The notes beneath the pieces were generated by a model. The model saw nothing but the letters and a program-made list of their open reading frames with translations, had not been told where the DNA came from and did not search any database. The translations under genes and the position numbers were made by a program. 64,000 nt of DNA from Lepisosteus oculatus (lineage: Eukaryota > Chordata > Actinopteri > Semionotiformes > Lepisosteidae): positions 18,097,817-18,161,816 of the forward strand of contig NC_090699.1 of NCBI RefSeq assembly GCF_040954835.1, given 5' to 3'. Within the stretch, counting starts at the first letter, position 1. Each line of letters opens with the position of its first letter. Below, piece by piece: positions 33,918-48,220 of this stretch.

Positions 33918-36900
33918 ATGTCTTTAGCTTTTCAAATATATGAATACCCATTTGCAATTAAGTAAACTTTCACATTTCAAACTGTCATTAAATAATCCAA
34001 TAATTATATTATATTAAACTATATTAAATTTCAGTTTTTTAAACGCCTGGTAATTACATAGATACCAAGCTGTCTAACCTTGTGAGCATACAGGGAAAGT
34101 ACTTGTATTTATTTGTAATTATTAATGGTGTGCAATTTAATACTGATGCAATATTTTCCATGCACATTGCACTTTGCTAGCCTTCTATTCTCCCTGATCT
34201 TCAGCTCGTCTTTCTAACTGCATAATGTACTAAAATAATCACACTTTTCACCTGTGCCTTGACATGGGTGATCATTTGCACATTAAAGCAAACCTTTTGC
34301 AGCTGTCTTGGACTTCAGACAGGTTCCATCTTTGTTAATGATGTTCTTTAACATGAAGCTGAAATCAGACAGGAGCCAAGATAAATCTGAGGGTGCATTA
34401 TCTAGCCTCTCCGCAGGCTGAGCAAAGACTTGATGCAAAAACGAGGGTATTTCTATAAAGCAAACCCGCCCCTTTTTGTTATGTTATTGGCTTCTTTACA
34501 GACCAGTGCTACTCTTTAAAATGGTTAATGTCTCGTATCCCAATCTAATGAGCAATGGCTTCATGTTAAGACCTATAGATGGTTAAGGTAGCTGAAGCAG
34601 TGTAGTGCAGTTTACCCTGTGGTAATGGGAGAGCAGGGTAGCCCATTACTCATATTGCCCTTTGCTCAACAGGCTGTAGTGCCTTGTTAGGCTTAATGAC
34701 CAGCAGACGGAGAGAAAATGAAGGAAGAACAAACCTTGACTAGATTTCCATACACCGCTGAACTAAGGGGATGCCTGTGTTCTTGCTAACTCGGTTGTCT
34801 TTGGTGAGGGTGGTGAGGAGGTTTGTCATGGTCATACAATCAAGTTTAATCTAGGTTTGCTGATTGCAGATTAGGACCACTGTCTGAGACAGACCTCTGA
34901 GCTGCAGGGGCCAGGTGATTTGTCACAAAGGGCAGAGCCCTGATACGGGGGGATGTGGGGGTGGAGGTGGGGGAGGGCTGATTGCTCTCTAGAGCTCAGA
35001 GGAGTGATGTAGTCCAAATGGGCACACTGTACCCACCACAAGAGCTGCTACAGAGAATTCACTACACTTAAAAAGCCTTGCCGCGCCAGGGGCTTCCTTA
35101 GTAACCTCTTCACTCTCAGGGTGTGTTGGTTTGAATAATGCTTCCGAAAGACAGAAAGTTTTATTAGGATGCGTTTGGCGATGCGGCGAATGCAATACTA
35201 GTGTTTAGCTGCGAAGTATTATCCATTGTCACTTCATTTTGTGCTTTGACAGAAGCACATACAGTATAACTTCTACCGGAGGGTCTCAATTTTGAATCAA
35301 AATCCATGTTGTTGAGCTTCCATGCTGAAGGTGGCTTATAGTGCTTCTAGCTGAGGAAAGTTACAAAAGAAAGAAGTCTGTTAACAATATTATCTAGAAA
35401 ATTTAGATCAGAGGCAAATATTGATTTGCATTATGCACATTGTGAAAGAAATCCATGCTAAATTTGGAGTATATTGAATGAGCATAAGCATGAGCTGCAT
35501 GACTCTCTTTATTTAGTCTTCTGCTGGCCGTGGAGGGCTTTCTGTGAGGCCTTTCCCATTTATTTCTACAATTGCTTTTATCGTCTTGACTTGAAAAAGC
35601 AATAAGGACACCAGAAATATACATGCAGTGTTCATTCACACTCAGACTCCCCGTGCACCAGCCCTTCTGTAATATGATACTCTTCGATCCTAGTAGGGAA
35701 TTATATTTTTAATTTGACCACAGGTATTGATGCAGACCTGGTACCCAGAAACGACTTAATGGGACCATGGGTATTAACAAGGTTACTCAGAGGACAGTTG
35801 CAGATGGAAAACAGTTACTTGTTAATTGCAGATATGGATCTTAAAAGCTTGTCAGGAGACTATTACTGTGAAAATATGCCCCATGTGGTATTCATACTTA
35901 ACATTACCTGTGCTTGGTAAATTAATTCTGTCATTCCAAAAAATGTGCAGTTGCTTTTTCAATACAGAATGCAAAACTTCTTTTGCTCACGTACTTTTAA
36001 TTCATGTAATATTTTGAAGTAAATTTTGATTTTGCACAATATTTTTGTTTTGTCCTGCCCTATGTTATCACTAGTTTTAGTATTTGATATGCAAGACGTG
36101 AAACTATACGTAAATAATTTAAGCCGGGAGAACACTCTAACGTAGCTGTACTGTATGTTTGTCAAATTAGGTTTTAATACCCCAAAAACCAAAAATCGTA
36201 AACCAAATGGTAAACCGAATAACTCAAGTATGAGACAAATTAAATCAATAGTGTGATTAATCATGTTCCTTCAGCACTGCAAGTCAATTTATTGGTTTCA
36301 ATATATTAAGGCACAGTGTGCTATAAGGACAGAAGAAATTGTACATTTCCAGTTAAAAGAATCGTAAATATCTTTGCATGATGAAGAGTAATGGTGTAGA
36401 CATTTAAACATTTCCATAAAACGTAACAATTCAAAGAAAAATTAAGACAAAAAAACAGTTTTATTCAGGTAATTACTTCTTAAAAGCATCTTCACTTAAA
36501 ATCTGCATCCAGTTCAGTGAAAGGCTCTCCCACTGTGATCTTCATGCGTCTCCCTGACAGATGAAATAGTTCTGATGGTCTTCATAGCATGTTAATTTGC
36601 CCTGTGGAAAGACATCACCCCCGATAAGTGTAGATATTAAATTCGCAGTTGAGAGATGCCTTTCAGCAGAATGACAGGGGACTAGGTTGCTGCTTGATAT
36701 ACTGTACCTTAGGAACAAAAAACCTTCAACTTGGTACTACTTCAGGAGTATGAGTGGAAAGCTTGGATCAGTGTGTGCATATAAAATATTTAGCAGGATT
36801 TTTTTACATAAACATTTATTTTCCTCCATGCAGAATATTCGTACCCAAATATGCGCGGCTCACACTGGCTTCTGCTGAGACCCCAGTTCAGTCATTGCTG

Positions 36901-39900
36901 TAAGCTGTGCGGCAGGTTCAGCCCCGGAAATTTCGAAGGTGGGTCACATCTCGAGAAAAGGGAAAGCTGTAGTGAGAGAGAGGCATAGGAAAGCATCTGA
37001 CTCCAAGTTAAGGAGCTGCCTGACATGTTTTTTTACCATTTTCATGCAGTGCATCTTTTTCAAGGTGCCTCATCAATTAGTTAAAGCTGTGACACTGAGA
37101 AGCCTTTAATATTAACATGAAAAAAAAACACAGGGAGATTATGTTGTCGTCCACTTGCCACTAGATGGGTATTTCATGCAGCTTTCTGCAGTCGTGCTAC
37201 AACCCAGGGGTGACACCACTCACCTCCCCGTTGTGACTGGAGTCAATGGCCGGGACTGCTGGTGGTTTGACAGCTGACATCTAACCTCTTACAGGACATG
37301 CTGAAGAATCTGGGTGGCCTTATCCCCCTTCTTGAGAGGAGCACACGCCCCGTGTTAGCGGGGTTCCTGGCACCCGTCATGAAGTGAATCTGTGCACAAA
37401 GCAAGGCACACACCTGTTTTGGCTTTTTGTTGGCAATTGGATGTGTACTGTACAGTAAATTGAGAACTCGTGTGGTTGTTGTCAGTTAAATGAGCTAAAA
37501 GTAGTTTTAAATAAATAGCGATCACTTCTGTGTTGGTGTGAGCAGGTCTTGATCACTATGACTAGAACACTATGATGACGACTCAGACCAGGCTTGTAAT
37601 GTATTTAGGCAGAATTGTTATAGTTGGCAATAATATACAGTAGGTTATGAAAACCCTGCTTCATATTTGCAAAACCTACAGTATCTGCACTGAATAAATG
37701 TGTTCCAAGTGAATCCACCTCCTGTTTAAATACTGTAGATACAGTTGTTTAAAATGTTATCAGTCCGATTGGGTCAAAACAGTGGCACATTAAATGTACA
37801 ATGAAATAAATGATGGCGCTAATACTTTTTGGTGCCCTCTGCATGTGTAGTGTTTGAGAGAGGGATTTTCTGGACAGACTGGGCTGTATATGCCCCAGGC
37901 CTTGAGCTCTGACGTTGAGTCGAGGAATGTTTTCTGCTGCTTCCTACATCTCTGCCATTAGGTTACGAGTTTCTTAAAAATGTGGCGTCGGTGTGCTTCA
38001 CGCAAACAATGACAGATGACAAAATGTGCATTAGAAGTTGTTATTTCTCGGACTGTGTGAGGATGAAAAGCTCTGTCTTTTGGTCACTTTTGTTGAAGTG
38101 GTTAATTTTATGGCCTAAGAGGACATTATAATATATGTGCTAGTAATTTTACCCTCCCTGGTTTCATCAAACACACCCGTTCTGTGTGTTCCAGCAGCAG
38201 TGGAGCTTGCATGTTGGTGACACACTCCTTCGTCCAAGCAAACCTGTGATTCTTTTGTTCGCCTCAGTACCGTTGTGTTGGGTTCTGTGATTTTCTCTTC
38301 CTCGTCAGACTATAAAAACGTTTCCATGCAAGAGGAGGCCGTGCGGCCAGTGTCGCGGTGATTAGTGTGTCTGGTAGGTGGTAGCTATTTTGATTAACTC
38401 ATTGTGTATTTGTGTTAAGTTTAATGCAGTGTGGTGAGACAACTGAAAGTATGTTTTTGGTATAATCAAGATCAAATTCCTGTCCCGAGGAAATGAAAAC
38501 TTTACATTACCTTAAACTTTCATGCAAAAAATTATAGGAAAGTGATATGGTCTAAACGGAAATTGTGTAGTATTTGTGAGAAATGTATCTTCATCATAAA
38601 CATGGCTGTCCATTCGCTTTTTCACAGGAGCAGGAGAGGAGCCATTTTAAGCCCCTTGCATTCCAAATAAACCTGTTTAAGCCTACCTGCAAGTACCCAT
38701 GGTGGCAGTCGTTTTGCATTTTAATGACAAATCAAGTACGCTAACTTGCATTTTAAACGAAAGTGCTTTAAATGTCTCTGGCTGTCAGAATGGGATGTTA
38801 GCAGCTTGATGAAAAGAGAACAAAGAAGACAAAGTATGAAGCCTAGATACAGTGAGAAATGAAATAAAACCTTGTATGGCCTGTCAGGGGTGTCAGTTGA
38901 TATTCATATCTAAAGCACATTATAGCATTACTTTGCAGCTCATAGCTTACTCATCTGTCTTTTTTAATTCATCACGTTCGAGACTGTATCTTTTAAGTCC
39001 CAAGTGTCAACACTGGAAGCATCTTGTTAATTGACAAATGAGTGTCACAAAAGTGAATTGCTGCCTTTACACCAGAGCCAGGTAGTCTCTGTTGTTTTTG
39101 ATGGGGCTATTATTGGCATAAGCCAGTATAAGACATCAGTCTTTGCCAGAATGAGAAGTGACAGCTGAAGAAGGGCTGTCATTGTCTTAGTGCATGTTCA
39201 ATCTGCAGAGATGCTGGTATGAAGATAAAATGTCAGTTAAAAGAATATGAAAAACTATCTGAAGGAAGTCCTTAAATTACTTGGAAAGTGGGCCTGGGAA
39301 TTGGTACTTGGTTGGAAATCAGAATATTTCAGTTTAGATATATCAGGCCCATTTAAAAATAATATTCTTGAATAACTAGATCTGTTTATCATGCGTTTAG
39401 GAAAATGTAATGTTCTTCAAGCTTAATTAGGCTCATGAAACTGAGGACAAAATACCTTCAGAGAGATATAAGCTTATTTATTAAGAGTTTTCCTCTTAGA
39501 CAAGCCTTGAATTGGCTCAATAAAAATATGCAACATTGCATCTTTAGTGTTTATTTGCATTTATTTTGGAATATTGAAATTGCTCTTCTTCAATTTGCTG
39601 TTTGTTATTATTTTTATCCCGGACTGATGAGCAACATAAGAAAATAATAAAAGGTATAGTCTTTTTAGGCTGACAAGACAAAAACCTTTAGAAAAACAAT
39701 TTATATTTGTAAATGTGTGGTATGTTGGTAATCTAAAAAAATTTAGTGCAGCACTCCCTGATTCTTAAAGGAAAGCCTCTTGGTAATATAAAAATTGGCC
39801 AGATTCTGATTGGATCTCTCAAAACTGACAGCTGCTGCTGCTGCCCGAAAAACCGCACATCTACAACTGTAAACTGTAGCAGGTGATTGGGAAGGTTTTT

Positions 39901-39939
39901 TGCATTTCTGAATTGACCCCATTCTGCGGTAGAGAAGAC

Positions 39940-40275
39940 TATGGAGGGACCTGATCCAGTACAAATCCTAAAAAGACACCTACTGTACAAAGTCAACCCA
40001 GTGGATTTCTTCAGAATAAACAATGAAACGCAAACCAGTAGGCACAAGTAGGAAACTACATGGAAGTGCCTCCCGTTCTCAGTTTTAAATGCAATTCTTT
40101 GTGGGAAGGGTTGTGGGATCCTGGAACAAGATAGCCAGCCATGTTGTGGAAGCTGATACCCAGGTACCCATGTTTCTTTCAAGAAAAAGCAGAATTATAT
40201 TCTGGGATCAATTAGCTACTACCTACCAAATGGGCCTCATGGGTCGAATGCAGGAGATATTGCTGTATATCATTT
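39940..40275 (+). mobile_element. CR1-like LINE 3' end, copy C
   Basis: The longest copy here. Near 39950-40010 it encodes a KVNPVDFF block after a degraded VQILK, matching the VYKIL...V.P.DFF region that precedes the C-terminus in CR1-like elements. From 40090 it continues with GRVVGSWNKIASHVVEADTQ. It ends with a gggcctcatgggtcgaatgc 3' UTR block. Frame changes break it. The 149-codon minus-strand ORF over it is an antisense shadow. Confidence 0.72.
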
Positions 40276-41463
40276 AGAATACATTTAGAGTAGCCAGTTA
40301 TATTTGTTTTGCCCACCCTGTGCGTTTTTGACATCTCGGCTCACAGCTGCAAACCTCGTGACCGCACACAGGAGAACGAGAAAGTGTACACTGTAGGCAG
40401 ATGGCACGCATCTTTTAATAGGTAACACTCAGGCAAGACAGTGCCATACTGGAGATTCAGTGACGATGATGATTGCTCTCCTCGGCACGACTGTAAGCAC
40501 ACAGAAGACCACTGTGTCGCTGAGAATTGAGAGAACCCTGACTGACTACGCTCACCCCACCCTTGCAGGTCTCAGCCAATTGTGTATCACTCCCAGGTCA
40601 TAGTCTGCTGTTGACATGACCCAGGCGTGAAACGTGATGCCCAGTATTGCCTTATGTCCATGATTTAGTCAGGACAGATGGATTGGCCACCCGGTTTGGA
40701 CCCATATTGAATTTGATCAAAAACATTCTTTTCACTAAATGTGCTTGGGGAATTGGAAAGAAGATTGAAATATTTATAAGAGGACATGTTCCCTCCCGAG
40801 ATTGTTTGAAACAATTTGCTGCATTAGGAAAAATAGCTAGCACGAGCAAATCAAATTTCAGGTGGCTTAAATTTGCATCTTTACATGTGGTGCGACATAA
40901 TATCTGTAGCATAATGTTTTAGTGCTGTGAAAATCACCGAGGATTAATAGCCTGTGGGAATTATTCCACAACTGAATAAAGACGATTGGTCGCATAATTT
41001 GGCAGCAGTTTAAGATTAAGATGAATTAGTGGTTATGATACACATATAGGACACAGTATACACTCTAGCAAAAAATGACCTTGCCCATGACATTGTCTCT
41101 CCTGAAGAGCGAACAGAAAAATGTGTCATGTCTTCTTCTAAACTGCGTTTATTGTCATTCCACAAACCTAAAGAAGACCGCCATAACCAAAATATTTTTC
41201 TGTTTTCTCATTTAATTTAAAGAGTGGACTTAAACTCAACTTACGTGTAAAAGGTTGTGGTTATGCTTGGATACATCTAGGAACCAATAAACATTCAGTC
41301 CAGAAATAACCTTGTTTGTGAACTTTGACTTCTCCTTATGGGGAAATGCAAAACTTATAGCTCCTTAGACAGAGCACAGAAGGTCATGCTTATTCTGGCA
41401 CACAAATACAATGTCATAAATGCTCTATCAAAAAATGTCCAAATCCATGAATCCCCTTGCAGC

Positions 41464-41511
<48 letters not shown>
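41464..41511. repeat. (TTA)n microsatellite
   Basis: Sixteen uninterrupted TAT/ATT units, likely polymorphic in length. The poly-Asn ORF it creates on the minus strand is spurious. It may be the decayed tail of a LINE insertion. Confidence 0.95.
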
Positions 41512-42659
41512 ATGTGAGTATAGTTATCTGTGAATATTTGTTTGAATTAATGACAGGATAACTTTGGTATAACTTTGGTAGTAATGGACCAAAGGTCAAC
41601 CTATCATGTGGCTAAAATGCATTCTAAACCAGTTATTAGCTGATCTTACATTTATTGTGGCCAATTACCAGCTGTTAATGAGGCAAGTTCAAATAAACGC
41701 TCAGTTCTCAGTGTTATGAAAGCCCAGTGAAGTAACATTCCAATTTGTGAAGGATGTGGTGAGACGTAAAGCCCAAGAAGCCTCATGCAATTGCATTTTT
41801 ATTTTGTAACAAAATTTTAAATGAGATCAGTTGAGTTATCCTAGGAAAAGAGGCAATATTCACTCACTGTTACGTCTTCTTTCATAGAAAGAAAGTCTTT
41901 CACCATTCTGAAATATTTACTTCCGACACCTTGCTGGCACACACAGGAGCTGAAAACAATAATGTGGTCCTCATTTACCACGATTCTCATTATCTGGCTT
42001 GTTGAGCAGCAGTGCGAATGTGTCTGTGCCTACACAAATAGGAGGTAGAGTGACACATTGAAGTCCTGGGTTCCTTGGCTGTTGTCTCCTGGGCTTTTGA
42101 ATACTAAGCAAGAAATGTCTCTGTCCACAAGTTCTGTTTTTCTGTAAGCTGACAAGCATATATATGCAAATAGATTGTTTTGTGTGTCGTCTTTCTGATG
42201 GAGTTCCAAACTGTAGCAGGTTTGTATTGAACTGTTTCTAGTCCCTGCATCACTACTGAGGTTTCTTGTATGGTATGCGTTTGTCTTAGCATCTGTGTCT
42301 TTAATATCTCACTGTACAGTATGTCGAGTCTGCCAGAGGATATTTTTCCCATACCGGTGGACCTTGGATAATATATAGAAACACTGAATGATACGATTTA
42401 ATACTTTATTCTAATAACACCAGAGAAGCACATCAGGGACTATATAAATATCTCTATATCACACCACGCAGTATAAATTCTGCTCGCATGTAAACACTTT
42501 AAAGCATGCATTGATTCAGTGCGTCGTGTACTCTTCGAACATAATGTAATGGAAACATCTTTCGTTTCTTTTTTGCTCAAATGTTTGCTAAAATTAAATA
42601 TATATGACATCAGAAAATCGGCAGTAGTGCCATTCCTTTTATAACAGCATTACAGTTTT

Positions 42660-43070
42660 TATTGTATATCCCACGACTAATGGCATGTTACTGACACAGT
42701 GATTTACAGCCCTTCAGCCTTTGTGGCGGTGCATTAGAGAGGAGCCCTGACGAAGAGCCAGCAGCTTGGGAGAAAGAATAAAGCTGACATTTCATTGGCT
42801 TCAGGAAGAGAAGAAAGGAAGTGCAGTCACATACGTGAGAGCAGTAGTTTCTGTACTTTGTTTCTCGCTGCCAGCTGTCACATAGCCTCTGAGACAGACG
42901 AAAATTTATTGGGTAGTATTTAGAAACATGTCAGTGGTAATGGCTGCAGATCTGATTTCAATTATCACCCACTAAATTTAGCTTAATTCAATGCATTTGT
43001 AGACCTAATGAGTGAGCCTGACATCATTTTTCAAAAATTCGATACCATGCTATTTTAATATTTTATGTTG
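42660..43070. promoter_or_regulatory. candidate conserved enhancer in lrmda intron 2
   Basis: Non-repetitive stretch with CAGCTGTCAC, CAGCAGC and AATTTAGCTTAATTCAAT, plus TAATGAGTGAGC. E-box and homeobox cores are combined over about 400 bp without an ORF. The call rests on appearance only. Confidence 0.27.
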
Positions 43071-45575
43071 ACCACCAATTTAATTTTCCTCCTCCTCGTT
43101 TGGCATGTGGCAGCACAGTCCCTCATGTGTAGTTGTAACGTCAGCTTTATACAGCTCAGATTCTTTCCAGGGATATATTTTTTTCAATTGACAGAAATCC
43201 AATTAGTTTTAGTACACGGGCCGGCTGAATAAAAGACTTCTTAAAGTGTACAATATGTTTCTTGCGCGTTTTAAGAGCAGAGCAGCACAACGACAAGTTT
43301 TATAGATGGACTTGATGGGCCGAGTGCAGACAAGCTCGCTTCTGTATTTTGACAAGTTCAGGAACAAACTGTGTGCATCTTAGTTATTTTGATAGCTGCC
43401 GTGGTTTGCTTTTAATATTTCATTAACTTTACATTTTAACACTAAAGTGTGGTTCTCATTCATAATTAAATAGTTATTAAATACTTTAAGATCCCTCCGT
43501 TCACACTGCCTCTAAGACCATGTTTATAAAGCAGTTATACATTATTTATTTGTGACATGTTTAGTAAAGAGCTATTTTCCTGTGTGTTTATGTGCAGTGA
43601 AAGTTTGACACGAAGGCTCGTTTTTTTTAATAAGCAGTGATGTGGAGGCAGCGAAGACTGACATACGGTTACCAGCAACATCGCAGGATGGTGGTTCGCC
43701 TGCGTTACTCCATGGATCTCTTCCAGCTTGTGTCCCTTATCACGCAAAGCCATCTCCCTGATTAATGATGTAAGAATCTCGGAGGCATGGAACATATTAG
43801 AATGCTGAAAAAAAGCCGCAACCATACTTTGACTTCCCCTGGACGTTACCCAAAGACAGAGGGAAAAAAAAAGGTTAGCAGTTGGAAAGGGAATAAAGGA
43901 ATCACTTTTCATATTGGCTCAGCGGTTTGGTTTCTTCATGACTATGTCTCCCCCACTTCTCTCCTGGAGAGCAAGGTTGGAAAAGTGAAGACGGATACCT
44001 GGGGAAATGGGATTGCCGTTGCTGTGCCAAGACTGGAGAGGATGATTCCAATCCTTCCTTGTTTTGAAGTTCGCAGCAATCCGCAGCAATTTTTTATGGA
44101 AGCAATATGATTAATGGTGACTGCGAATGTAGCTTCAGATAAATCTTACCAAGGGAGAATATTTTATAAACCTTGTCATTTGAAATAGATTCTTGAGAGC
44201 GCTCAGAAGTTGCAGCAGCTGCATCATTAAAGGGTCAAAAGATTGTACTAGCACCTTTAAAACAAATATTTTGGCTTTTTAAATTAAACACATGCACTGT
44301 GTGCTGGAAGGAGTGTTGCTTTTAAATAGCTTATGAAGTTCACTTACCCTGTACGCTTAGGGACATGCTGTTTTAAAACTTCTTTTTTTAAAACAAGAGT
44401 TCATCTGTTTTGTTCATTGTGCAGATGAAACACAATAAAGGCTTTTCTGTGTTGACTGTACATACAGAAGAAAAAAAAACAATGATAAAAAACATGTTTC
44501 TGAAGTAAAATGCTCAGAAGAGCGACTCTTTGAAAAATATATACACTTCCTCTTCCTGATTCCACTCTTGCCAGAAAACATGTTATACAGCAGAAAGTGG
44601 ATTGCAGGGGACTACAGCTGCCTTTGTTTTCAAATGGTATCTAAAGGGTTGACGATAGCAACCCCAAAGAGTTTTTGTAGACGTTTCCCCGAAAAAAAGA
44701 TAACGCAACTGGAGAAGACCTGTCAAAAGCTCTGTGCTTCAGAGATGCAATAAATTGTGAGAATAATCGCAGATGACATCTTGGCTAGTTTAAATTAAAA
44801 GTAAAGGCTCTATAACCAAAGGAAAAAATGCCACACAAATATATAATATGATGTTAAATCGAAGGGAATAATGTAATTTGAAAAAGATGTTTAATTTAAA
44901 GGGGATTTTTATTTCATTATGTTCTTTTGAAGTGGGTCACTCTGCAAGTCACCACTGGTCTGTTGCCACATTGTTGACTTTTCAGTGACCTCATTGGCTG
45001 CATATTTGTAACACACATTGGCATGTGGAAAGACCACCTTTAAGGCTTTTATCCTGCACTAGACTTCCATGTCTATTAAAGAGACTGCGTCTTGAGTTCA
45101 TTGCAGCTCTTTAATAAACTTGGTTTTATTATAGGCTATATGCGGCTTGCCTTGTAAAGGCTCTGAGTGGTTTGGTGTTTTAAAACTTAGTTTGTGCATG
45201 AATGTGATTGAAGTAGCCCTTTGCCCATGTCTTAATTTTTTTTCTGGAGTTCTCTGAAAACAGAATAGCCAAAGTGCTCTTTCACAATGTGCTTTCATAG
45301 TGTGATTATTGGGGAATTGTCTATAACACTACCATGTTTTTGCCTTTCCTTTCAAAAATGCTTTTCTCTAATGGCTTATGAGAAGTATACTGTATATGCA
45401 TATATGTAAGATGGTAGGGAAGTTGCCATTCTAGTCTAGTAAGTTGTCAGTCTAGTCTACATGTGCGTATTTAATGCCATAGTTAACATATAAAGCACAG
45501 TGTTACTTCTTTGGTGTTGATGCACCAGGTTAAAGTCAGTGGTCCTAAATGAAGGACAATATCTGCTTTTGTACA

Positions 45576-45715
45576 AGTAAAGGTTAGCGCCACGCTAAAA
45601 GTTAGAAAGACGACGCACAATCTTTCAGCTCTTGAGCCTTCTTCAGGTGTGAGGTTGAACAGAACAAACAGTGTGGTTTTCCTTTCTACTTTTCAGTGTG
45701 GAATTAACCTTTACT
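45576..45715. mobile_element. Penelope-like (PLE) terminal fragment arranged as an inverted repeat
   Basis: The left arm 45576-45609 and the reverse complement of the right arm 45682-45715 agree at 27 of 34 positions (agtaaaggtt... to ...tagaaag). On the minus strand the left half reads CACCTGAAGAAGGCTC, then a degenerate GAAA block, then TAACCTTTACT, a pattern I recall from Neptune-type Penelope-like element termini. Family assignment is from memory and tentative; the inverted repeat itself is directly visible. Confidence 0.5.
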
Positions 45716-47764
45716 TTTCGCTTTGCACCTAATGCATGCTGACAGTCCCCCTCGATTACATTATAACATGATAAATGTAAATGCAGCACCAGACTGTGAA
45801 ATAAGAGCAGTCTGTTTTTTCCTTACAAAAGGCCTTTAAGGACTTTCGATATGCATCTTGCGACAATGGATATTAGAAACTTGTTTTTGCATGTTTAAAA
45901 CGGTTATTATCCCCTCACTTGTTACATTACCAGACTCAGACAAGTTCTTTCCAGTATCTTTCCAATATTACCTTTCACTCAGTGCATAGAGCATAACAGT
46001 GCAGTCTGTGCAGAGGAAGAGCTTCCGCACAGCAACTGTCTAGCCACACCCCTTACCTGGCCACAGGTGTTTCTTTAGTACACTGGGGGGGTGACCAGTT
46101 CATGTGACCCTCAGACAGTTTGGTCCAATAAGAAATTATCTATCCTGAATGTGAAACTGTAGAAGGTTCAGACATAAAGCCAAGACTAAAAACTTTTTTG
46201 TGGTTCTTATGTAACGTTTCATCCAAAGCAAAAAAAAATAAATGAATAGTTCAAAGTTAGTGGCTGGAGGTCTTTAATTAAAATGATTGTTTATAAGTAT
46301 AACATTTGACGAAAATTGAAAATATTTATCCAATTTAAATACAAACAAGGAATTTTTCAGCCTTTGTCCAGTCTGTGTGTGTGCTTCTGCCATTGACTAT
46401 TCTAGATTCCATGACTAAAAAACAGACTTTGGAAGTGCGACTTGAGGCGAACAGGGTTTTGGGTGTACGGTGTGTGATTCAGAGTTGCCCAGCTTGAATT
46501 ATTTCACTGACAAGATAGGACCAGAGATCGCAGGAGTTAAGCATCAGTGTTTTCAGCTGCTTTTGCCAGGATACCTAAGGATGTAAACTCATGTATTTTT
46601 TATGGTTTGGTTATTACTCTCCTGTTCTTCATGCATTAAAAATTAGATCTCTTAAACATAGCATTCTTTGGTATTGATCTTTGGATTTTCCATGAGAGAA
46701 AAGATGAGAAAATTGTTGCATCTCAGTGTTAAATAATTCTATATTTAGAGTCCAGCTACCAGAATAAAATAATGTAATTATACTTTACTGCAAATTCATT
46801 TTAATGAGGCACAAAGTTGTCATTGCGTTTGTTTTGTTTGATGGGATGCACTTGTTTTTTTTCTGGGGTGGGGGCTGGTTTACTTAAATTGGCCCTACGA
46901 TTAAAACCTGCAGATTATTTTCATATCTAGGTATAAACATAGTAAATTATGAATTAAAAGGCGCTTCCATGGATCTAAATTATTCAGAAAATTACTGGTT
47001 TTTAATTCCCTTTAGAAATAACTGGAGTGATCTTGGGTTTTGGTTGAAAGCTTTACAGAGTTGGTCCTATAAAATCTCACTCACAGCACATGTTAAAAAC
47101 CAATTGCTGGAATATCCATTTAGGTCACATAAGCACAAGTGTGGTTAAAAGGCCTAGATGCTCCGGGCCTCGTGCACTGAGCCAGTAACAGGAGTGACGT
47201 CGCACCCTGCTCCACTCTAGATGGTGTAAAACTCAGTCATGACAGAGGACCGGTCTTTTGGAGTGGCGCTGTGTGTGCTCGGAGCTTGTGAATGAATCCT
47301 GGCTTTAGCAGGCAGAGCAGTCCGCAGTACATAGAGAATGGGGTGCATACAGTGTAAGCCAGTGCTCCATTATTTCATGTATTCTGGTATCTGAATCAAG
47401 AATGATGCTGCACACATGAAGAATACCTGGTCTTTTCCCTGGCAAGCTGCAGCCATTGTACCGTCACGTTTTTTGAGGTTCCTAGTTTCTCCGTGTTTGA
47501 GCTAGGCATGTTTCAAGTGGTTAATTATGCCTGTATGACTAATCGTAACCTGTTTGGGAACTATCAGTAGTGTTTAAGGCGTAGCGAAAAAAGTAGGGTA
47601 TTGCTCAGTCTGCTCACTTGAATGTGTATATGTAGCGTGTCAACTTTGTAAGTGAAGCGTTACTGTATGTAAGGAGTACAGTACTGCTGTTTCTTTTACA
47701 TTAGGGATGAATTTTGAATTTAACATTCAAATCTGGTACGGCACTACTCCAAAGTACTAATTAT

Positions 47765-48005
47765 AGTACAATTTAATTTATATGTGCTTATGCAGACAAC
47801 AGAGCACAGCAAACCGACCCCCAAAATCCAGAATTATATCGAATTAAGAATTAAAAGCTGTATTGAAAAGATAGGTCTCGAAGTGTGTTTTGAGAATGTT
47901 GATGGTCACGGAGTCTGTTGGATTTGGGCAGTGAACTCCACAGATGGAATGACCTGTACATGAGAGGCCTTGTTGTCCATTGCTTGGAGCCTGATCCTCA
48001 CATCT
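47765..48005 (-). mobile_element. L2-like LINE remnant, short
   Basis: Antisense to the plus strand, blocks such as aagataggtct...gaatgttgatggtcacggag and gggcagtgaactccacagatgg correspond to the RT C-terminus (W(N)SLP...SF...LK-type) seen in fish L2-like elements and in the 240-360 region of this window. It is heavily decayed, so boundaries are approximate. Confidence 0.5.
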
Positions 48006-48220
48006 CACGTTAAGAGCCAGACTCTACTCTTAGTTACGACTTTTATATGGCTTTCATGTTAATATTGCATTTTACTTATGCAAAATCCTTCCATTTACTG
48101 CATGGTTTGAGAGTAAATTATTGAAGGCATAAAAGACTTACTGGAGCCCTGTATTAATCCATAAGTTACTCACAAGATCAGTTTTCATTATTTTAACTCT
48201 GTTTTTCCTACGTTTTGCAG

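Noticed and set aside
35714..35920. ORF with a SGDYYCE string resembling an Ig V-domain end
   Set aside because: Only one short motif, no preceding Cys/Trp framework, no ATG at its start; probably chance.
38311..38317. TATAAAA promoter-like string
   Set aside because: No initiator, GC context or ORF follows; such strings are frequent in AT-rich DNA.
39733..40182. 149-codon minus-strand ORF
   Set aside because: Largely antisense to the CR1-like LINE copy C; no similarity of its own.
41414..41599. Poly-Asn ORF
   Set aside because: Artefact of the (TTA)n microsatellite.
43295..43350. Short gatgggccgagtgcag string like a CR1-like 3' UTR
   Set aside because: Too short and without the coding end or terminal repeats to call an element.
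43535..43912. 125-codon minus-strand ORF
   Set aside because: No recognisable domain, no coding-like composition or splice context; overlaps an open plus-strand frame.
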